The translations under genes were made by a program, and so were the position numbers. The notes beneath the pieces were generated by a model. The model was not told where the DNA came from. It ran no database searches and worked only from the letters and a program-made list of their open reading frames with translations. Shown here one piece after another: positions 16,305 through 25,690 of a stretch of DNA of 64,000 nt (its first letter is position 1; the number at the start of each line of letters is the position of its first letter). Source of the stretch: CAYMAZ01 sp964428185 (GTDB lineage Bacteria > Bacteroidota > Bacteroidia > Bacteroidales > DTU049); NCBI GenBank assembly GCA_964428185.1, contig CAYRXH010000004.1, positions 1-64,000 of the forward strand, given 5' to 3'.

Positions 16305-18743
16305 ATGGCAAGTCCGAGAATACCCAAGTTTAATGAAGAATTTGACCCGAAATTATTTAGGTTCATTTTTTTACGGAAACTGCCACTGATTATTGTCATA
16401 TTTGTGCTGTTCTTCCTGGGTGCTTTTTTGATGCTCAGATATACCCAGCCGGTGTTTGAAGCTACTACAATTATTCAGATTGAAACTGAAAACAAAGCAG
16501 AAAAAATATTCGATGTCACAAGGTTTTCTGATGAACAGTTCTCACAGAAACTTGAGTTGCTGAAATCCCGTGTTTTTATTGAGAGAGTACTGATGAAGCT
16601 CCCCCTCGACGTTTCTTACTATAATGAAGGGAAATTCCTCAATCATGAGCTCTATACATCCAGTCCCTTTACAGTGAGTTATGTCGTGTATAATCCTGCA
16701 ATATATGGAACAAGCTTCAAACTGACTGTGGAGGAAGATTCTCTTCTTGTACTGAACTACTCTGTCAGCGATGGTGAATCTGAACAAAATTTTGAAACAG
16801 AACTGATACCAGGACAGTTGAAAAAACTTGATGATATAGAACTTGTGGTATTTCTGAATCTCGATGATCCCGCAAACAAGGAAGTTCTAAGAAGGCAAAA
16901 GTATTTTCTGTTCTCTGTACATCAACCTGAAAGCTTGTATGATAAGTATATTCGGAATATCAATCTTGTTGTATTGAATGAAGTTGCTAAAACCATTCAG
17001 ATATCAGTCAGAGATAATAATCCTAGCAGAGCATCTGATATTGCAAATGAAATCGCTTCAGAATTTCAGTTGTTTGATATAGAACGCAAGTCGATGAGTG
17101 CCAATAATATTCTGGAATTTATTGATTCTCAGCTTGAAACTGTTCTAGAAGATTTGACAAGTTATGAAGACAGTATCGTCGGGTATAAGAAAAAGTTCAA
17201 TATTGACACCATTGTTGAAATCCGCAGGCAGAACAGTCTTACTCAGCTCAATGCACTCGAAACAGAACTTATCGGAGTTCAGATGGAATCAAATATTCTG
17301 AAGAATATTCTGGATGAACTTTCAAAAAAGGAAATTCCTGATACTTATGTGTTACTTACAATTCTTGCAGGAAGTCAGTATCAGTCACAGTTGCAGGCTG
17401 ATATCGGACAGCTAGCGGAATTGGTACAGAAGAAAGAACAGATGCTTCTGCAATCTCCGGAAAATTCAAATTTTATTGTTTCAATCAATCAGCAGATTGA
17501 AATGCAGAAAAATCTGATTTTGAAGACAGTACAGAGCATCAAAAAGAATACTGATATCAGATTGCAGGATCTGACACAACGATATAATGCACAATACGGG
17601 CAGGCATTTGGCTCCGGACATGAACCACATTTTGAACTCAAGCGACTGGAGCGTCGGTATACAATCACTGAGCAGTTCTATAATCAATTGATTGAGAAAA
17701 AAACTGAATTTTCTATCCTGAAGGCCGGATTTGTCCCGGAGAATATAATTCTTGAAAAAGCAAAATCTCAGGGCGATAAAGTCTATCCCAGCAAACAAAA
17801 GGTGATTCTGATTACTTTTCTACTGGCCTTTTTTATATCATTTATTCTGGTAGCCATTCATTATCTTCGCTTCAATGAAATTGTGAGCGCCTCTGAGATA
17901 AGTAAATATACCAGTGTCCCTGTGCTCGGTGTATTACCACGTTATCCATCAAAAATTTCGATTCAGCAGTTTTTCGTTGAAAAGTATCCCAAAAGTATTC
18001 TGGCCGAATCACTGAGGGCAATCCGGAGCAATCTGCAGTTTATTACCAATGGAAAAGGGTCCAAAGTGATTGCAATCACTTCCACAATCTCAGGTGAAGG
18101 AAAGACATTTCTGTCAATTAACCTGGCAGGGGCACTTGCTATTACTGACAAAAAGGTCATTATCATTGATGTTGATATGAGAAAACCTACAGTGCACAAG
18201 TATTTCAACCTGCAGAATGCACAGGGAATAAGTACGATTCTGAGCGGACAGAGTGCAGTTGATGATTGTATTCAGGATATCGGGAAGTATAATATTAAGT
18301 TTATTACTGCCGGCCCTATCCCTCCCAATCCTGCAGAACTTCTCAATGATGAAAGATTTGAAACCCTTATCGAGTTACTAAGGAGGGAGTATGATTATAT
18401 TATCATTGATAATCCTCCTATCGGTCTTGTGTCCGATGCACTCAAATCCATGCAGCTTGCAGATTATCCAATCTATCTCCTGAGAGCAAATTATTCAAAA
18501 AGGAACTTCCTGTCTCTACCCGAAAAGATGTTTCAGGTCTATCATATAAAATCAATATCTATCGTTCTCAACGGATATGATAATACGATATCCAATGTGG
18601 GGATGGAGAAGGATTTGGTCTACGCGTATGGTTATGTGAAAGGATATAAGAAAGGCCTGAAGAATACATATTACGAACAGGATATTAAACCAAATCTGTC
18701 ATTCCGTGAAAGGATACAGAATTTTTTCAAGCGCCCTGAATAA
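16305..18743 (+). CDS. Wzc-type polysaccharide co-polymerase and tyrosine autokinase
   Basis: 812 residues. An inner-membrane protein that sets chain length and drives export through the Wza-type channel. A first membrane segment near residues 25-47 (LPLIIVIFVLFFLGAFL), a Wzz domain, a long periplasmic coiled-coil region (about residues 260-460), the family motif region before the second membrane segment (VILITFLLAFFISFILVAI, about 500-520), and a cytoplasmic BY-kinase domain. The Walker A motif ISGEGKT is at about 594-600, Walker A' IIDVDMRKP near 617, Walker B-like YIIIDNPP near 702. The tail is rich in Tyr (about residues 772-792), the autophosphorylation cluster. All features are intact, so kinase activity is expected. 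Confidence 0.94.
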   Translation: MASPRIPKFNEEFDPKLFRFIFLRKLPLIIVIFVLFFLGAFLMLRYTQPVFEATTIIQIETENKAEKIFDVTRFSDEQFSQKLELLKSRVFIERVLMKLPLDVSYYNEGKFLNHELYTSSPFTVSYVVYNPAIYGTSFKLTVEEDSLLVLNYSVSDGESEQNFETELIPGQLKKLDDIELVVFLNLDDPANKEVLRRQKYFLFSVHQPESLYDKYIRNINLVVLNEVAKTIQISVRDNNPSRASDIANEIASEFQLFDIERKSMSANNILEFIDSQLETVLEDLTSYEDSIVGYKKKFNIDTIVEIRRQNSLTQLNALETELIGVQMESNILKNILDELSKKEIPDTYVLLTILAGSQYQSQLQADIGQLAELVQKKEQMLLQSPENSNFIVSINQQIEMQKNLILKTVQSIKKNTDIRLQDLTQRYNAQYGQAFGSGHEPHFELKRLERRYTITEQFYNQLIEKKTEFSILKAGFVPENIILEKAKSQGDKVYPSKQKVILITFLLAFFISFILVAIHYLRFNEIVSASEISKYTSVPVLGVLPRYPSKISIQQFFVEKYPKSILAESLRAIRSNLQFITNGKGSKVIAITSTISGEGKTFLSINLAGALAITDKKVIIIDVDMRKPTVHKYFNLQNAQGISTILSGQSAVDDCIQDIGKYNIKFITAGPIPPNPAELLNDERFETLIELLRREYDYIIIDNPPIGLVSDALKSMQLADYPIYLLRANYSKRNFLSLPEKMFQVYHIKSISIVLNGYDNTISNVGMEKDLVYAYGYVKGYKKGLKNTYYEQDIKPNLSFRERIQNFFKRPE

Positions 18744-18750
18744 AAGAAGT

Positions 18751-19293
18751 ATGGAAAGAATAGAGACGGGTATTGATGGATTGTTTTTATTGAAACCAAC
18801 ATCTTTCAGTGATGAAAGAGGGATTTTTTTGGAAGTGTATCATGCCGCTAAGTATAAAGCAGCAGGAATACATACAGATTTTTTACAGGATAACCTCTCT
18901 GTTTCAAGGAAGCATGTTCTGCGCGGATTACACTTTCAGAATCCGCCCTTTGCACAGGCTAAACTTGTTCGTGTAGACTGTGGTTCTGTTCTTGACGTGG
19001 CCGTTGATCTCAGAAAAAATTCTCCCACTTTTGGACAGTACAGATCTGCTTTACTCTCAGCTGAAAATCGTTTACAGTTATGGATTCCTGAGGGGTTTGC
19101 CCATGGGTTTCTTGCTCTTGAAGATCATACAATCTTTGCATATAAATGTTCAAATGTGTATCACAAAGATTCAGAACGCTCAATCCTGTGGTCAGACCCC
19201 ACTCTGAATATTCAGTGGACAATTAAAGATCCTGTTGTGTCTGGCAAGGATTTGCAGGCAATGTTATTCAGTGACTTTCAATCTCCTTTTTAA
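18751..19293 (+). CDS. rfbC: dTDP-4-dehydrorhamnose 3,5-epimerase family protein
   Basis: 180 residues. A cupin enzyme that epimerises dTDP-4-keto-6-deoxyglucose at C3 and C5 on the way to dTDP-rhamnose. The core is intact: SDERGIFLEVYH, FLQDNLSVSRKHVLRGLHFQ with the catalytic His, KLVRVDCGSVLDVAVDLR, and GFAHGFLALEDHTIFAYKC with the catalytic Tyr region. The start at 18751 gives the usual N-terminus; the longer frame begins inside the kinase gene. The other rhamnose genes (rfbA, rfbB, rfbD) are not in the window, so it either relies on them elsewhere or makes another dTDP sugar. Confidence 0.93.
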   Translation: MERIETGIDGLFLLKPTSFSDERGIFLEVYHAAKYKAAGIHTDFLQDNLSVSRKHVLRGLHFQNPPFAQAKLVRVDCGSVLDVAVDLRKNSPTFGQYRSALLSAENRLQLWIPEGFAHGFLALEDHTIFAYKCSNVYHKDSERSILWSDPTLNIQWTIKDPVVSGKDLQAMLFSDFQSPF

Positions 19294-19296
19294 AAT

Positions 19297-20370
19297 ATGT
19301 TTATACTGGCTGTATCTGTATTTGCTCTTGTTATTTTTGTGTTCTCCATTCTGGTGAATAATTTTCTCTTGAAATACCTTAATGAACTGGAAACTAAGAA
19401 TCATAACGGCGAAGTCCGATGGAGTAAAACACGAAAACCTGCAATCGGAGGGATTACATTTTTCATTTGTTTTTTGCTTGCATCTCTATCATTGGTTTAC
19501 ACGATCCCCCGATCTGAAGGATTTCAGATTGAACAGTTTTATGGGCTGATGCTTGCGCTTTCTGTGGGGTTTCTTGCCGGATTATTTGACGATGCCTATA
19601 ATACAATCCCTTGGCTGAAACTTCTGATGCAGATTTTGTGTGGTTTGAGTCTGGTATTTACAGGAACATATATTGATTTATTTGATAATCAGACTTTTAA
19701 TTACATACTTACACTATTCTGGGTTGTTGGGATAATGAATGCCATTAATTTACTAGACAATATGGATGGTATCTCAACAGTTGTAAGTTTTTTTATTATT
19801 TTGGCATGTATTCTGAGTGTATTTCTTCTTGATACCATAACAGATAACTACTTCCTTATTCTTGTGGGCATAGCTGCAAGCTTGCTTGCATTTCTCCGGT
19901 ACAACTGGTGGCCTTCAAAGATGTATATGGGTGATACAGGAAGCATGTTTCTGGGAGTGACTCTGGCAGCATTTGGGATTATTCATATTTGGAATCTTCA
20001 GGTGTTGCCGGATCTTTCTGCTCCTCTTTCTGCCAGATTACTTGCTGTTGCATGTTTATTTGCACTTCCTCTTACCGATACAACAGCAGTATTTTTTAAA
20101 AGAATTTTCAGAGACAGAAAATCTCCTTTTAAAGGTGGCAGAGATCACACAACTCATCATCTTTCATATCTTGGACTTAATGACAAACAGGTTGCATGGG
20201 TTTTTACAGGCATATCGCTGATTAATATGATAATGGCCCTGGCAATCATTTTGGTTGTAGGTCGTTGGAATGCCTTTCATATCCTTGCATTTGGCTCATG
20301 GTTTGTCCTGGTGTTCGGATTTCTTTTTGTGGTTGCTAACCTGAATACTCAACCTAATGAAACTGAATAA
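19297..20370 (+). CDS. WecA/MraY-family sugar-phosphate transferase
   Basis: 357 residues. A polytopic membrane enzyme that moves a HexNAc-1-phosphate from UDP onto undecaprenyl phosphate, starting the lipid-linked repeat unit. About ten hydrophobic segments are visible. Family motifs: ATRKP-like KTRKPAIGGITFF, GLFDDAYN (the DD metal/catalytic pair), NAINLLDNMDGIS (the NxxNxxDGxDGL-type motif), KMYMGDTGSMFLG, and the His-rich GRDHTTHHLSYLGL that marks the WecA group rather than MraY. This His-rich loop and the location next to export genes favour exopolysaccharide initiation. The end overlaps the next gene by 14 bases. Confidence 0.92.
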   Translation: MFILAVSVFALVIFVFSILVNNFLLKYLNELETKNHNGEVRWSKTRKPAIGGITFFICFLLASLSLVYTIPRSEGFQIEQFYGLMLALSVGFLAGLFDDAYNTIPWLKLLMQILCGLSLVFTGTYIDLFDNQTFNYILTLFWVVGIMNAINLLDNMDGISTVVSFFIILACILSVFLLDTITDNYFLILVGIAASLLAFLRYNWWPSKMYMGDTGSMFLGVTLAAFGIIHIWNLQVLPDLSAPLSARLLAVACLFALPLTDTTAVFFKRIFRDRKSPFKGGRDHTTHHLSYLGLNDKQVAWVFTGISLINMIMALAIILVVGRWNAFHILAFGSWFVLVFGFLFVVANLNTQPNETE

Positions 20371-21349
20371 CTTTTTATTTGTTATACTGATTCTTCTTTT
20401 CAGTTTTATACTTTTTATGTTTTTCAAACAATCACCCGATGATAATGTAAAGGGTGATAAAACCTATTATGAGACTTCTGCCCGCCAGTATAGAATTTTT
20501 TCTTTATATATTCCTGATAATCTGACATTTGCAGGCGAAAAAGTCCCCATTGAGAAATTTTATGTCAGAGAACGTCTGGAAAGGGAATTGCTTGCAGTGG
20601 CATACTGGCACTCAAGAACTATGTTGATTCTGAAGAGAAGTGCTCGATATTTTCCTGTTTTTAGAAAGGTATTTCAACAACATGGTATTCCTGACGATTT
20701 GATGTTTCTGTCCATGGCCGAAAGTGAGCTCTCATTTCCGGTTTCTCCCTCCGGAGCTGCCGGAATGTGGCAATTTCTGAAGGGTACTGCCATTGAATAT
20801 GGACTCGAAGTAAACGATGAAGTTGATGAAAGGTATCATGTTGAAAAATCTACCGATGCTGCATGCAGGTATCTAAAGGCATCATACACAATGTTTGGAA
20901 CCTGGACAATGGCTGCGGCCTCCTATAATATGGGTACAGCACGTATCCCTGCAATCATTGAGGAACAGGGAACAGATTCGTATTATGACCTTGTCCTTCC
21001 TGAAGAAACAATGAGGTATATCTACCGAATACTCGCTTATAAAATAATCTGGTCAAATCCGAAACAGTATGGGTTTTATCTCAGAAATGCTGATTTGTAC
21101 TATCAGATTCCTGTAAGATATATAGAAGTTGACACTGCAGTGAATAATCTGTCTGAATTTGCTGTGCATCATAATACGAACCTGCTGGTCCTTAAAGAGT
21201 TGAATCCTTGGCTTAGGAAAACTTCCCTGAAAAACTCACTGAAAAAAAAGTATTATCTAGCAGTTCCTGAAACAGTAGATTATGATATGATTATGAAGAA
21301 AGTTTCTCAGCCTGCACAACTGATGAATGATACAGTCAGTATCCGATAA
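20357..21349 (+). CDS. Lytic transglycosylase (SLT, GH23-type)
   Basis: 330 residues. Cleaves the glycan strands of peptidoglycan. One N-terminal membrane segment (NFLFVILILLFSFILFMFF) anchors it facing the periplasm. The catalytic domain has the expected Glu in MFLSMAESELSFPVSPSGAAGMWQFL, followed by DAACRYLKASYTMFGTW and AAASYNMG. After it come about 90 residues (VRYIEVDTAVNNLSEFAVHH, then NTNLLVLKELNPWL) that look like the LysM-like or substrate-adjacent region seen in MltD-type enzymes, but only weakly. Overlap with the upstream transferase gene suggests coupling; a local cut in the wall could make room for the export machine. Confidence 0.88.
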   Translation: MKLNNFLFVILILLFSFILFMFFKQSPDDNVKGDKTYYETSARQYRIFSLYIPDNLTFAGEKVPIEKFYVRERLERELLAVAYWHSRTMLILKRSARYFPVFRKVFQQHGIPDDLMFLSMAESELSFPVSPSGAAGMWQFLKGTAIEYGLEVNDEVDERYHVEKSTDAACRYLKASYTMFGTWTMAAASYNMGTARIPAIIEEQGTDSYYDLVLPEETMRYIYRILAYKIIWSNPKQYGFYLRNADLYYQIPVRYIEVDTAVNNLSEFAVHHNTNLLVLKELNPWLRKTSLKNSLKKKYYLAVPETVDYDMIMKKVSQPAQLMNDTVSIR

Positions 21350-21356
21350 TCTGGAG

Positions 21357-24206
21357 ATGATGACAGAATTCGAATTGCCCGAAAATCCGGAACAAGATGC
21401 CATTCAGGTCTATGGTGCCCGTGAGAATAACCTCTGTAGCATAGATGTCATGATCCCTCACAATAAACTTGTTGTAATTACCGGTCTCAGCGGCAGTGGA
21501 AAGTCTTCTCTTGCATTTGATACAATTTTTGCTGAGTCACAGCGAAGATATATGGAAACCTTTTCTGCATATGCACGCCAGTTTATCGGTAAACTTGAGC
21601 GCCCTGATGTGGATGAAATAACCGGACTCAGTCCTGCGGTTTCAATTGAACAAAAAACCATCAGCAAAAATCCCCGAAGTACTGTCGGAACAATAACTGA
21701 AATTTATGACTTTTTCAGACTTCTCTATGCACGTGCTTCAACTGCTTATTCCTATAACACTGGAAAACCAATGATCAGTCTTACTGAATCACAGATTATT
21801 GAAAGAATAAGTATTCGTTTTGATCACCAAAGGGTATCTATATTCAGCCCGCTTGTCAGAGGAAGGAAAGGGCATTACAGAGAACTTTTTGAGATCTGGC
21901 ATAAAAAAGGATTTCTGAAAGTAAGAATTGATGGAGTCATCACTGAACTCAAAGCCAATCTCAAAGTTGACAGATATAAAGTGCATGATATTGATTTGCT
22001 GGTGGATACAGTTGATGTGACAGCAAGGTCAGTGCAAAGGCTCAGAAATTCAGTAAGTTCGGCAATGAAATACGGCAAGGGACAATGTATTGTTGTGAAT
22101 ATGGAAAATCAGGATACAGGCTTCTACAGTTCAGATCTGATGTGTGAGCAAACGGGGATTTCATATTCACTGCCTGAACCTAACAGTTTTTCATTCAATT
22201 CTCCCTACGGAGCATGTCCGAAGTGTAACGGGATCGGAATGATCACCGAAGTGGACACGAAAAAAGTATTTCCTGAGAAGAACCTTTCCATACGTAACGG
22301 TGGACTTACCCCCCTTGGGAAATATAAAGCATCTTACATATTCAGTCAGATTGAATCTCTTGGAAAAATTCTTGGATTTACTCTTGATGAGCCTGTTGGT
22401 TCTTTTACAGATGAAGTGAAGGATATGTTGCTTTACGGGTATGCCGATCGGTTGTATATAACCAATGAATATATAGGGGTCACAAGTTCGATGCCTGTCA
22501 GGTATGAAGGTGTTGTTACATACATTGAACAGCAGAATACTGAAGATGCACCTGTCAGTTTGCAACGATGGGCATCCGGGTTTATGGAAAAGAAAGTGTG
22601 TCCCGAATGTATGGGAGGCAGACTCAGAAAGGAATCTCTGCATTTTCTTATCCACGGGTCAAATATCTCTCAGGTTTCAGAGATGCAGATTGATCGCTTG
22701 ATTGTGTGGATGGATGAAGCTGAAGCATCAATGTCTGAGAAATCAAAAACCATTGCGCGAACTTTGGTGAAGGAGATAAAACACCGCTTGAATTTCCTTC
22801 TTGATGTGGGACTTGAATACCTTTCGCTATCCCGTCCTTCGCGTAGCCTGTCCGGGGGAGAATCCCAGAGAATCAGACTGGCAACACAGATTGCATCAAA
22901 TCTGACCGGAGTTCTGTATATTCTTGATGAACCAAGTATTGGATTGCACCAGCATGATAATAGGCGGTTAATCAGTTCACTCAGACAACTGAGAGATAAG
23001 GAGAACAGCATCATTGTGGTTGAGCATGATCAGGAAATGATAATGTCAGCAGATTATATTATCGATATTGGACCCGGAGCAGGCAGAAAAGGAGGTCGGA
23101 TAACAGGAACCGGAACTCCGCAACAGATGCTGAAATGCGACTCTCTGACATGTAAATATCTCAAGGGTGAACTTCGGATAATGGTTCCCCCTGAGAGAAG
23201 AAAACCAAATGGAAAATTTCTGACCCTCAGGGATTGTAGCGGCCATAATCTGAAAAATATTACCCTTGATCTGCCTTTAGGGCTTTTGGTTTGTGTTACA
23301 GGTGTCTCCGGAAGCGGAAAGTCCACACTCATTAATGAAACATTATATCCGGTTATCAGTAATCTTATTTACCGTTCCAACAGAAAACCAATGCCATATG
23401 GGAGCATTGAGGGATATCAGCATATCAATAAAGTGATCGATGTGAACCAGGATCCCATTGGGAAAACACCACGATCTAATCCTGCAACATATACAGGTGT
23501 CTTTGATAATATAAGGAAGTTATTTACTGAAACCACTCAGTCAAAAATTCGTGGTTACAAGCCCGGACAATTTTCGTTTAATGTCAAAGGGGGTAGATGT
23601 GAAACATGCAAAGGAGCAGGCATGGAGGATATTGAAATGGGATTTCTTCCCAATGCTCAGGTTTTATGCAGAGATTGTAACGGGAAAAGGTTTAGCCGCG
23701 AAACCCTTGAGATCAGATATAAGGGAAAATCCATATTTGATGTCCTGCAAATGACAATTAATCAGGCCTGTGATTTTTTTGAGGATCATCCGTCAATCAT
23801 CCTGCCATTAAGGGCTTTGCAGAGAGTGGGACTTGGCTATCTGACTCTCGGACAGAGTTCTCTGACACTCTCAGGTGGCGAAAATCAAAGAGTGAAACTA
23901 GCTGCTGAACTTGCCAAACGGGACACAGGAAAAACACTGTATATTCTTGATGAGCCCACCACCGGTTTGCATTTTGAAGATATCAGGGTTCTGCTCGAAA
24001 TATTGCAGGGTCTTGTGGACAGAGGGAATACTATTGTGATTATTGAACATAATCTGGATGTTATTAAAGTTGCTGATTATGTCATTGATCTCGGGTTCGA
24101 AGGAGGTGATAAGGGAGGAGAAATCATTGCAGCAGGCACCCCCGAAGAAATCACCAAGTTTCAACAGAGCTATACCGGACAGTTCTTGAAAGCAGTGCTT
24201 CAATGA
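21357..24206 (+). CDS. uvrA: Excinuclease ABC subunit A
   Basis: 949 residues, full length. DNA damage sensor of nucleotide excision repair, working with UvrB. Two ABC ATPase halves: Walker A GLSGSGKSS near residue 43 and GVSGSGKST near residue 650, with signatures SLSGGESQRIRLA and TLSGGENQRVKLA. Zinc modules: CPKC near residue 286 paired with CPEC near 414, and CETC near 748 paired with CRDC near 771. The start ATG at 21357 (8 bases after the previous stop) is preferred to one at 21327 that overlaps the transglycosylase gene; a second ATG follows at once. uvrA looks like a passenger behind the polysaccharide genes rather than part of them. Confidence 0.97.
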   Translation: MMTEFELPENPEQDAIQVYGARENNLCSIDVMIPHNKLVVITGLSGSGKSSLAFDTIFAESQRRYMETFSAYARQFIGKLERPDVDEITGLSPAVSIEQKTISKNPRSTVGTITEIYDFFRLLYARASTAYSYNTGKPMISLTESQIIERISIRFDHQRVSIFSPLVRGRKGHYRELFEIWHKKGFLKVRIDGVITELKANLKVDRYKVHDIDLLVDTVDVTARSVQRLRNSVSSAMKYGKGQCIVVNMENQDTGFYSSDLMCEQTGISYSLPEPNSFSFNSPYGACPKCNGIGMITEVDTKKVFPEKNLSIRNGGLTPLGKYKASYIFSQIESLGKILGFTLDEPVGSFTDEVKDMLLYGYADRLYITNEYIGVTSSMPVRYEGVVTYIEQQNTEDAPVSLQRWASGFMEKKVCPECMGGRLRKESLHFLIHGSNISQVSEMQIDRLIVWMDEAEASMSEKSKTIARTLVKEIKHRLNFLLDVGLEYLSLSRPSRSLSGGESQRIRLATQIASNLTGVLYILDEPSIGLHQHDNRRLISSLRQLRDKENSIIVVEHDQEMIMSADYIIDIGPGAGRKGGRITGTGTPQQMLKCDSLTCKYLKGELRIMVPPERRKPNGKFLTLRDCSGHNLKNITLDLPLGLLVCVTGVSGSGKSTLINETLYPVISNLIYRSNRKPMPYGSIEGYQHINKVIDVNQDPIGKTPRSNPATYTGVFDNIRKLFTETTQSKIRGYKPGQFSFNVKGGRCETCKGAGMEDIEMGFLPNAQVLCRDCNGKRFSRETLEIRYKGKSIFDVLQMTINQACDFFEDHPSIILPLRALQRVGLGYLTLGQSSLTLSGGENQRVKLAAELAKRDTGKTLYILDEPTTGLHFEDIRVLLEILQGLVDRGNTIVIIEHNLDVIKVADYVIDLGFEGGDKGGEIIAAGTPEEITKFQQSYTGQFLKAVLQ

Positions 24207-24341
24207 TGAATTGCAGGATGTTTCAGTAGTTTCGAGAATTCTTAGATATGAAATAGTTCATTATACACCACCAATGTTCGCACATCTCTCTGTTGCTGCA
24301 ATCAAACTGTTAACAGTTTCGCAATACAGCACAGGATATCT

Positions 24342-25682
24342 TCATTTGTGATAGAACACTTCATACACCATCACTGAATTGCCTCCTTTTTCTGATTTTC
24401 CCTGCGAAGTCACCACAAGCTTTGTTCCGTCAGGGGAAAGCGCCATTCCTACAGGATAGGCGTCAGCTTTGACTGAGCAGATAATTTTCATATCAGAAGA
24501 TTGTATGACAACAATTTTACACAGATTATTTACAGCAGCAAAGATGTATTTTCCGTCAGCAGTAATGTCAATGGTTCTAACACCGGCACCTGCCTGGCAA
24601 CTGATCCATCCCGTATATGAAGCTGTCTTACCGGGAACACTGTTTTTTGCTTCAATAATTTCATTGAGGGGCGCTTTCTGAACAAATCCTGTTGAATTGG
24701 TGCTGATAATAAGATCCTCTCCACTGATGATCAAATGCCGGAGGTTGCTTTTTTGTCCTGTAACAGTACCCAGATATTCGAATTCCGGAATCGTGAAAAT
24801 GGCAATGCCACCGGCACCTCCCATTTTTCCAATCAGCAGGTATTTTTCGTCGGGCGTAAATACAGTACCTCTCAGACAGTGCCCGCATTGCTGGTCACGG
24901 TTAACTGCCTGTGCACCAAAATTAAGTTTTGCCTTATAATCAACGACTAGATGTGCAACATATCTGAAGTTTTTCACCGAATCACTGCTGATATCAATAA
25001 TGCCACAGGTGTTGTCTCCCCAGTGTGTCACTGCTATATAGTTGTTGTCAGGTGAGCAGGCAATCATCTTTGGCAGTGGGCCTGATGGCATTACCCTTAC
25101 TATTGAATCTGTTTCTGTATCAATGATTGCAACGGCTGACGGACATTCTGCATTCAGGTCAAACTCACGACGGTAATATGTGACCCACAAATATTTTCCA
25201 TCGTGCGACATACAACTTTCTACAGGTTTTCCCTTAAACACATTGTAGTTTTTATGATGATCACGGTATTTGTATCCGAAAACACTGCTTTCTCCGTTGA
25301 CAAACAGAAGACTATCTGATTTTTTAAAATCATGGACAATAATCTTCATAAGTTTCATGGAATCAGTATCATACACAGATGTAGTGTAGCCTTCGAGAGA
25401 CTGGACATAAAATTTCTTACCATCAATGGAAAAATTTATTGATTTGGGTGAATGGCTGCTTTTGTCAAAACGATCGTTGATGTGTTTTGGTTTTGAATTG
25501 TAACTTTGAAATCTCCAGCTGAGTTTGAGACTGATTTCAGTGCCGGGTGGCTGTGAAGTAATCCCGATCTGATATCTTGATAGGCTGGAATCAATAGACG
25601 TTTGGGCTTGAGAAGCGATGTATAAAAGACCGATTGTTGTAAAAACAACCCAGAGTCTGAAGAATGAAACTCTGAATTTCAT
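24342..25682 (-). CDS. Exported beta-propeller (YVTN-type) protein
   Basis: 446 residues with a signal peptide (about residues 1-27, ending SQAQ). The body is a run of propeller-blade repeats with the recurrent pattern PDGTKLVVTSQG / PDNNYIAVTHWGD / PDEKYLLIGKMGG / ADGKYIFAAVNN, each followed by a short strand set, which fits a seven-blade YVTN/WD-like propeller. A loop contains QQCGHCLRGT, a lone CxxC pair, which could form a disulfide or bind a metal or heme; a heme site would need CxxCH and here the residue after the second Cys is Leu. No enzymatic signature. It is 8 bases downstream of the M23/LysM peptidase gene and probably cotranscribed with it. Function unknown, most likely binding or scaffold in the periplasm or at the surface. 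Confidence 0.82.
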   Translation of the reverse strand: MKFRVSFFRLWVVFTTIGLLYIASQAQTSIDSSLSRYQIGITSQPPGTEISLKLSWRFQSYNSKPKHINDRFDKSSHSPKSINFSIDGKKFYVQSLEGYTTSVYDTDSMKLMKIIVHDFKKSDSLLFVNGESSVFGYKYRDHHKNYNVFKGKPVESCMSHDGKYLWVTYYRREFDLNAECPSAVAIIDTETDSIVRVMPSGPLPKMIACSPDNNYIAVTHWGDNTCGIIDISSDSVKNFRYVAHLVVDYKAKLNFGAQAVNRDQQCGHCLRGTVFTPDEKYLLIGKMGGAGGIAIFTIPEFEYLGTVTGQKSNLRHLIISGEDLIISTNSTGFVQKAPLNEIIEAKNSVPGKTASYTGWISCQAGAGVRTIDITADGKYIFAAVNNLCKIVVIQSSDMKIICSVKADAYPVGMALSPDGTKLVVTSQGKSEKGGNSVMVYEVFYHK

Positions 25683-25690
25683 ATATTGAA

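Noticed and set aside
22191..22655. 154-codon minus-strand frame inside uvrA
   Set aside because: Antisense to intact uvrA with unremarkable composition; a shadow frame.
24207..24341. Regulatory or RNA element in the gap between uvrA and the convergent beta-propeller gene
   Set aside because: Only short imperfect palindromes (for example GAGAATTCTT) without a T run were found; nothing can be supported.
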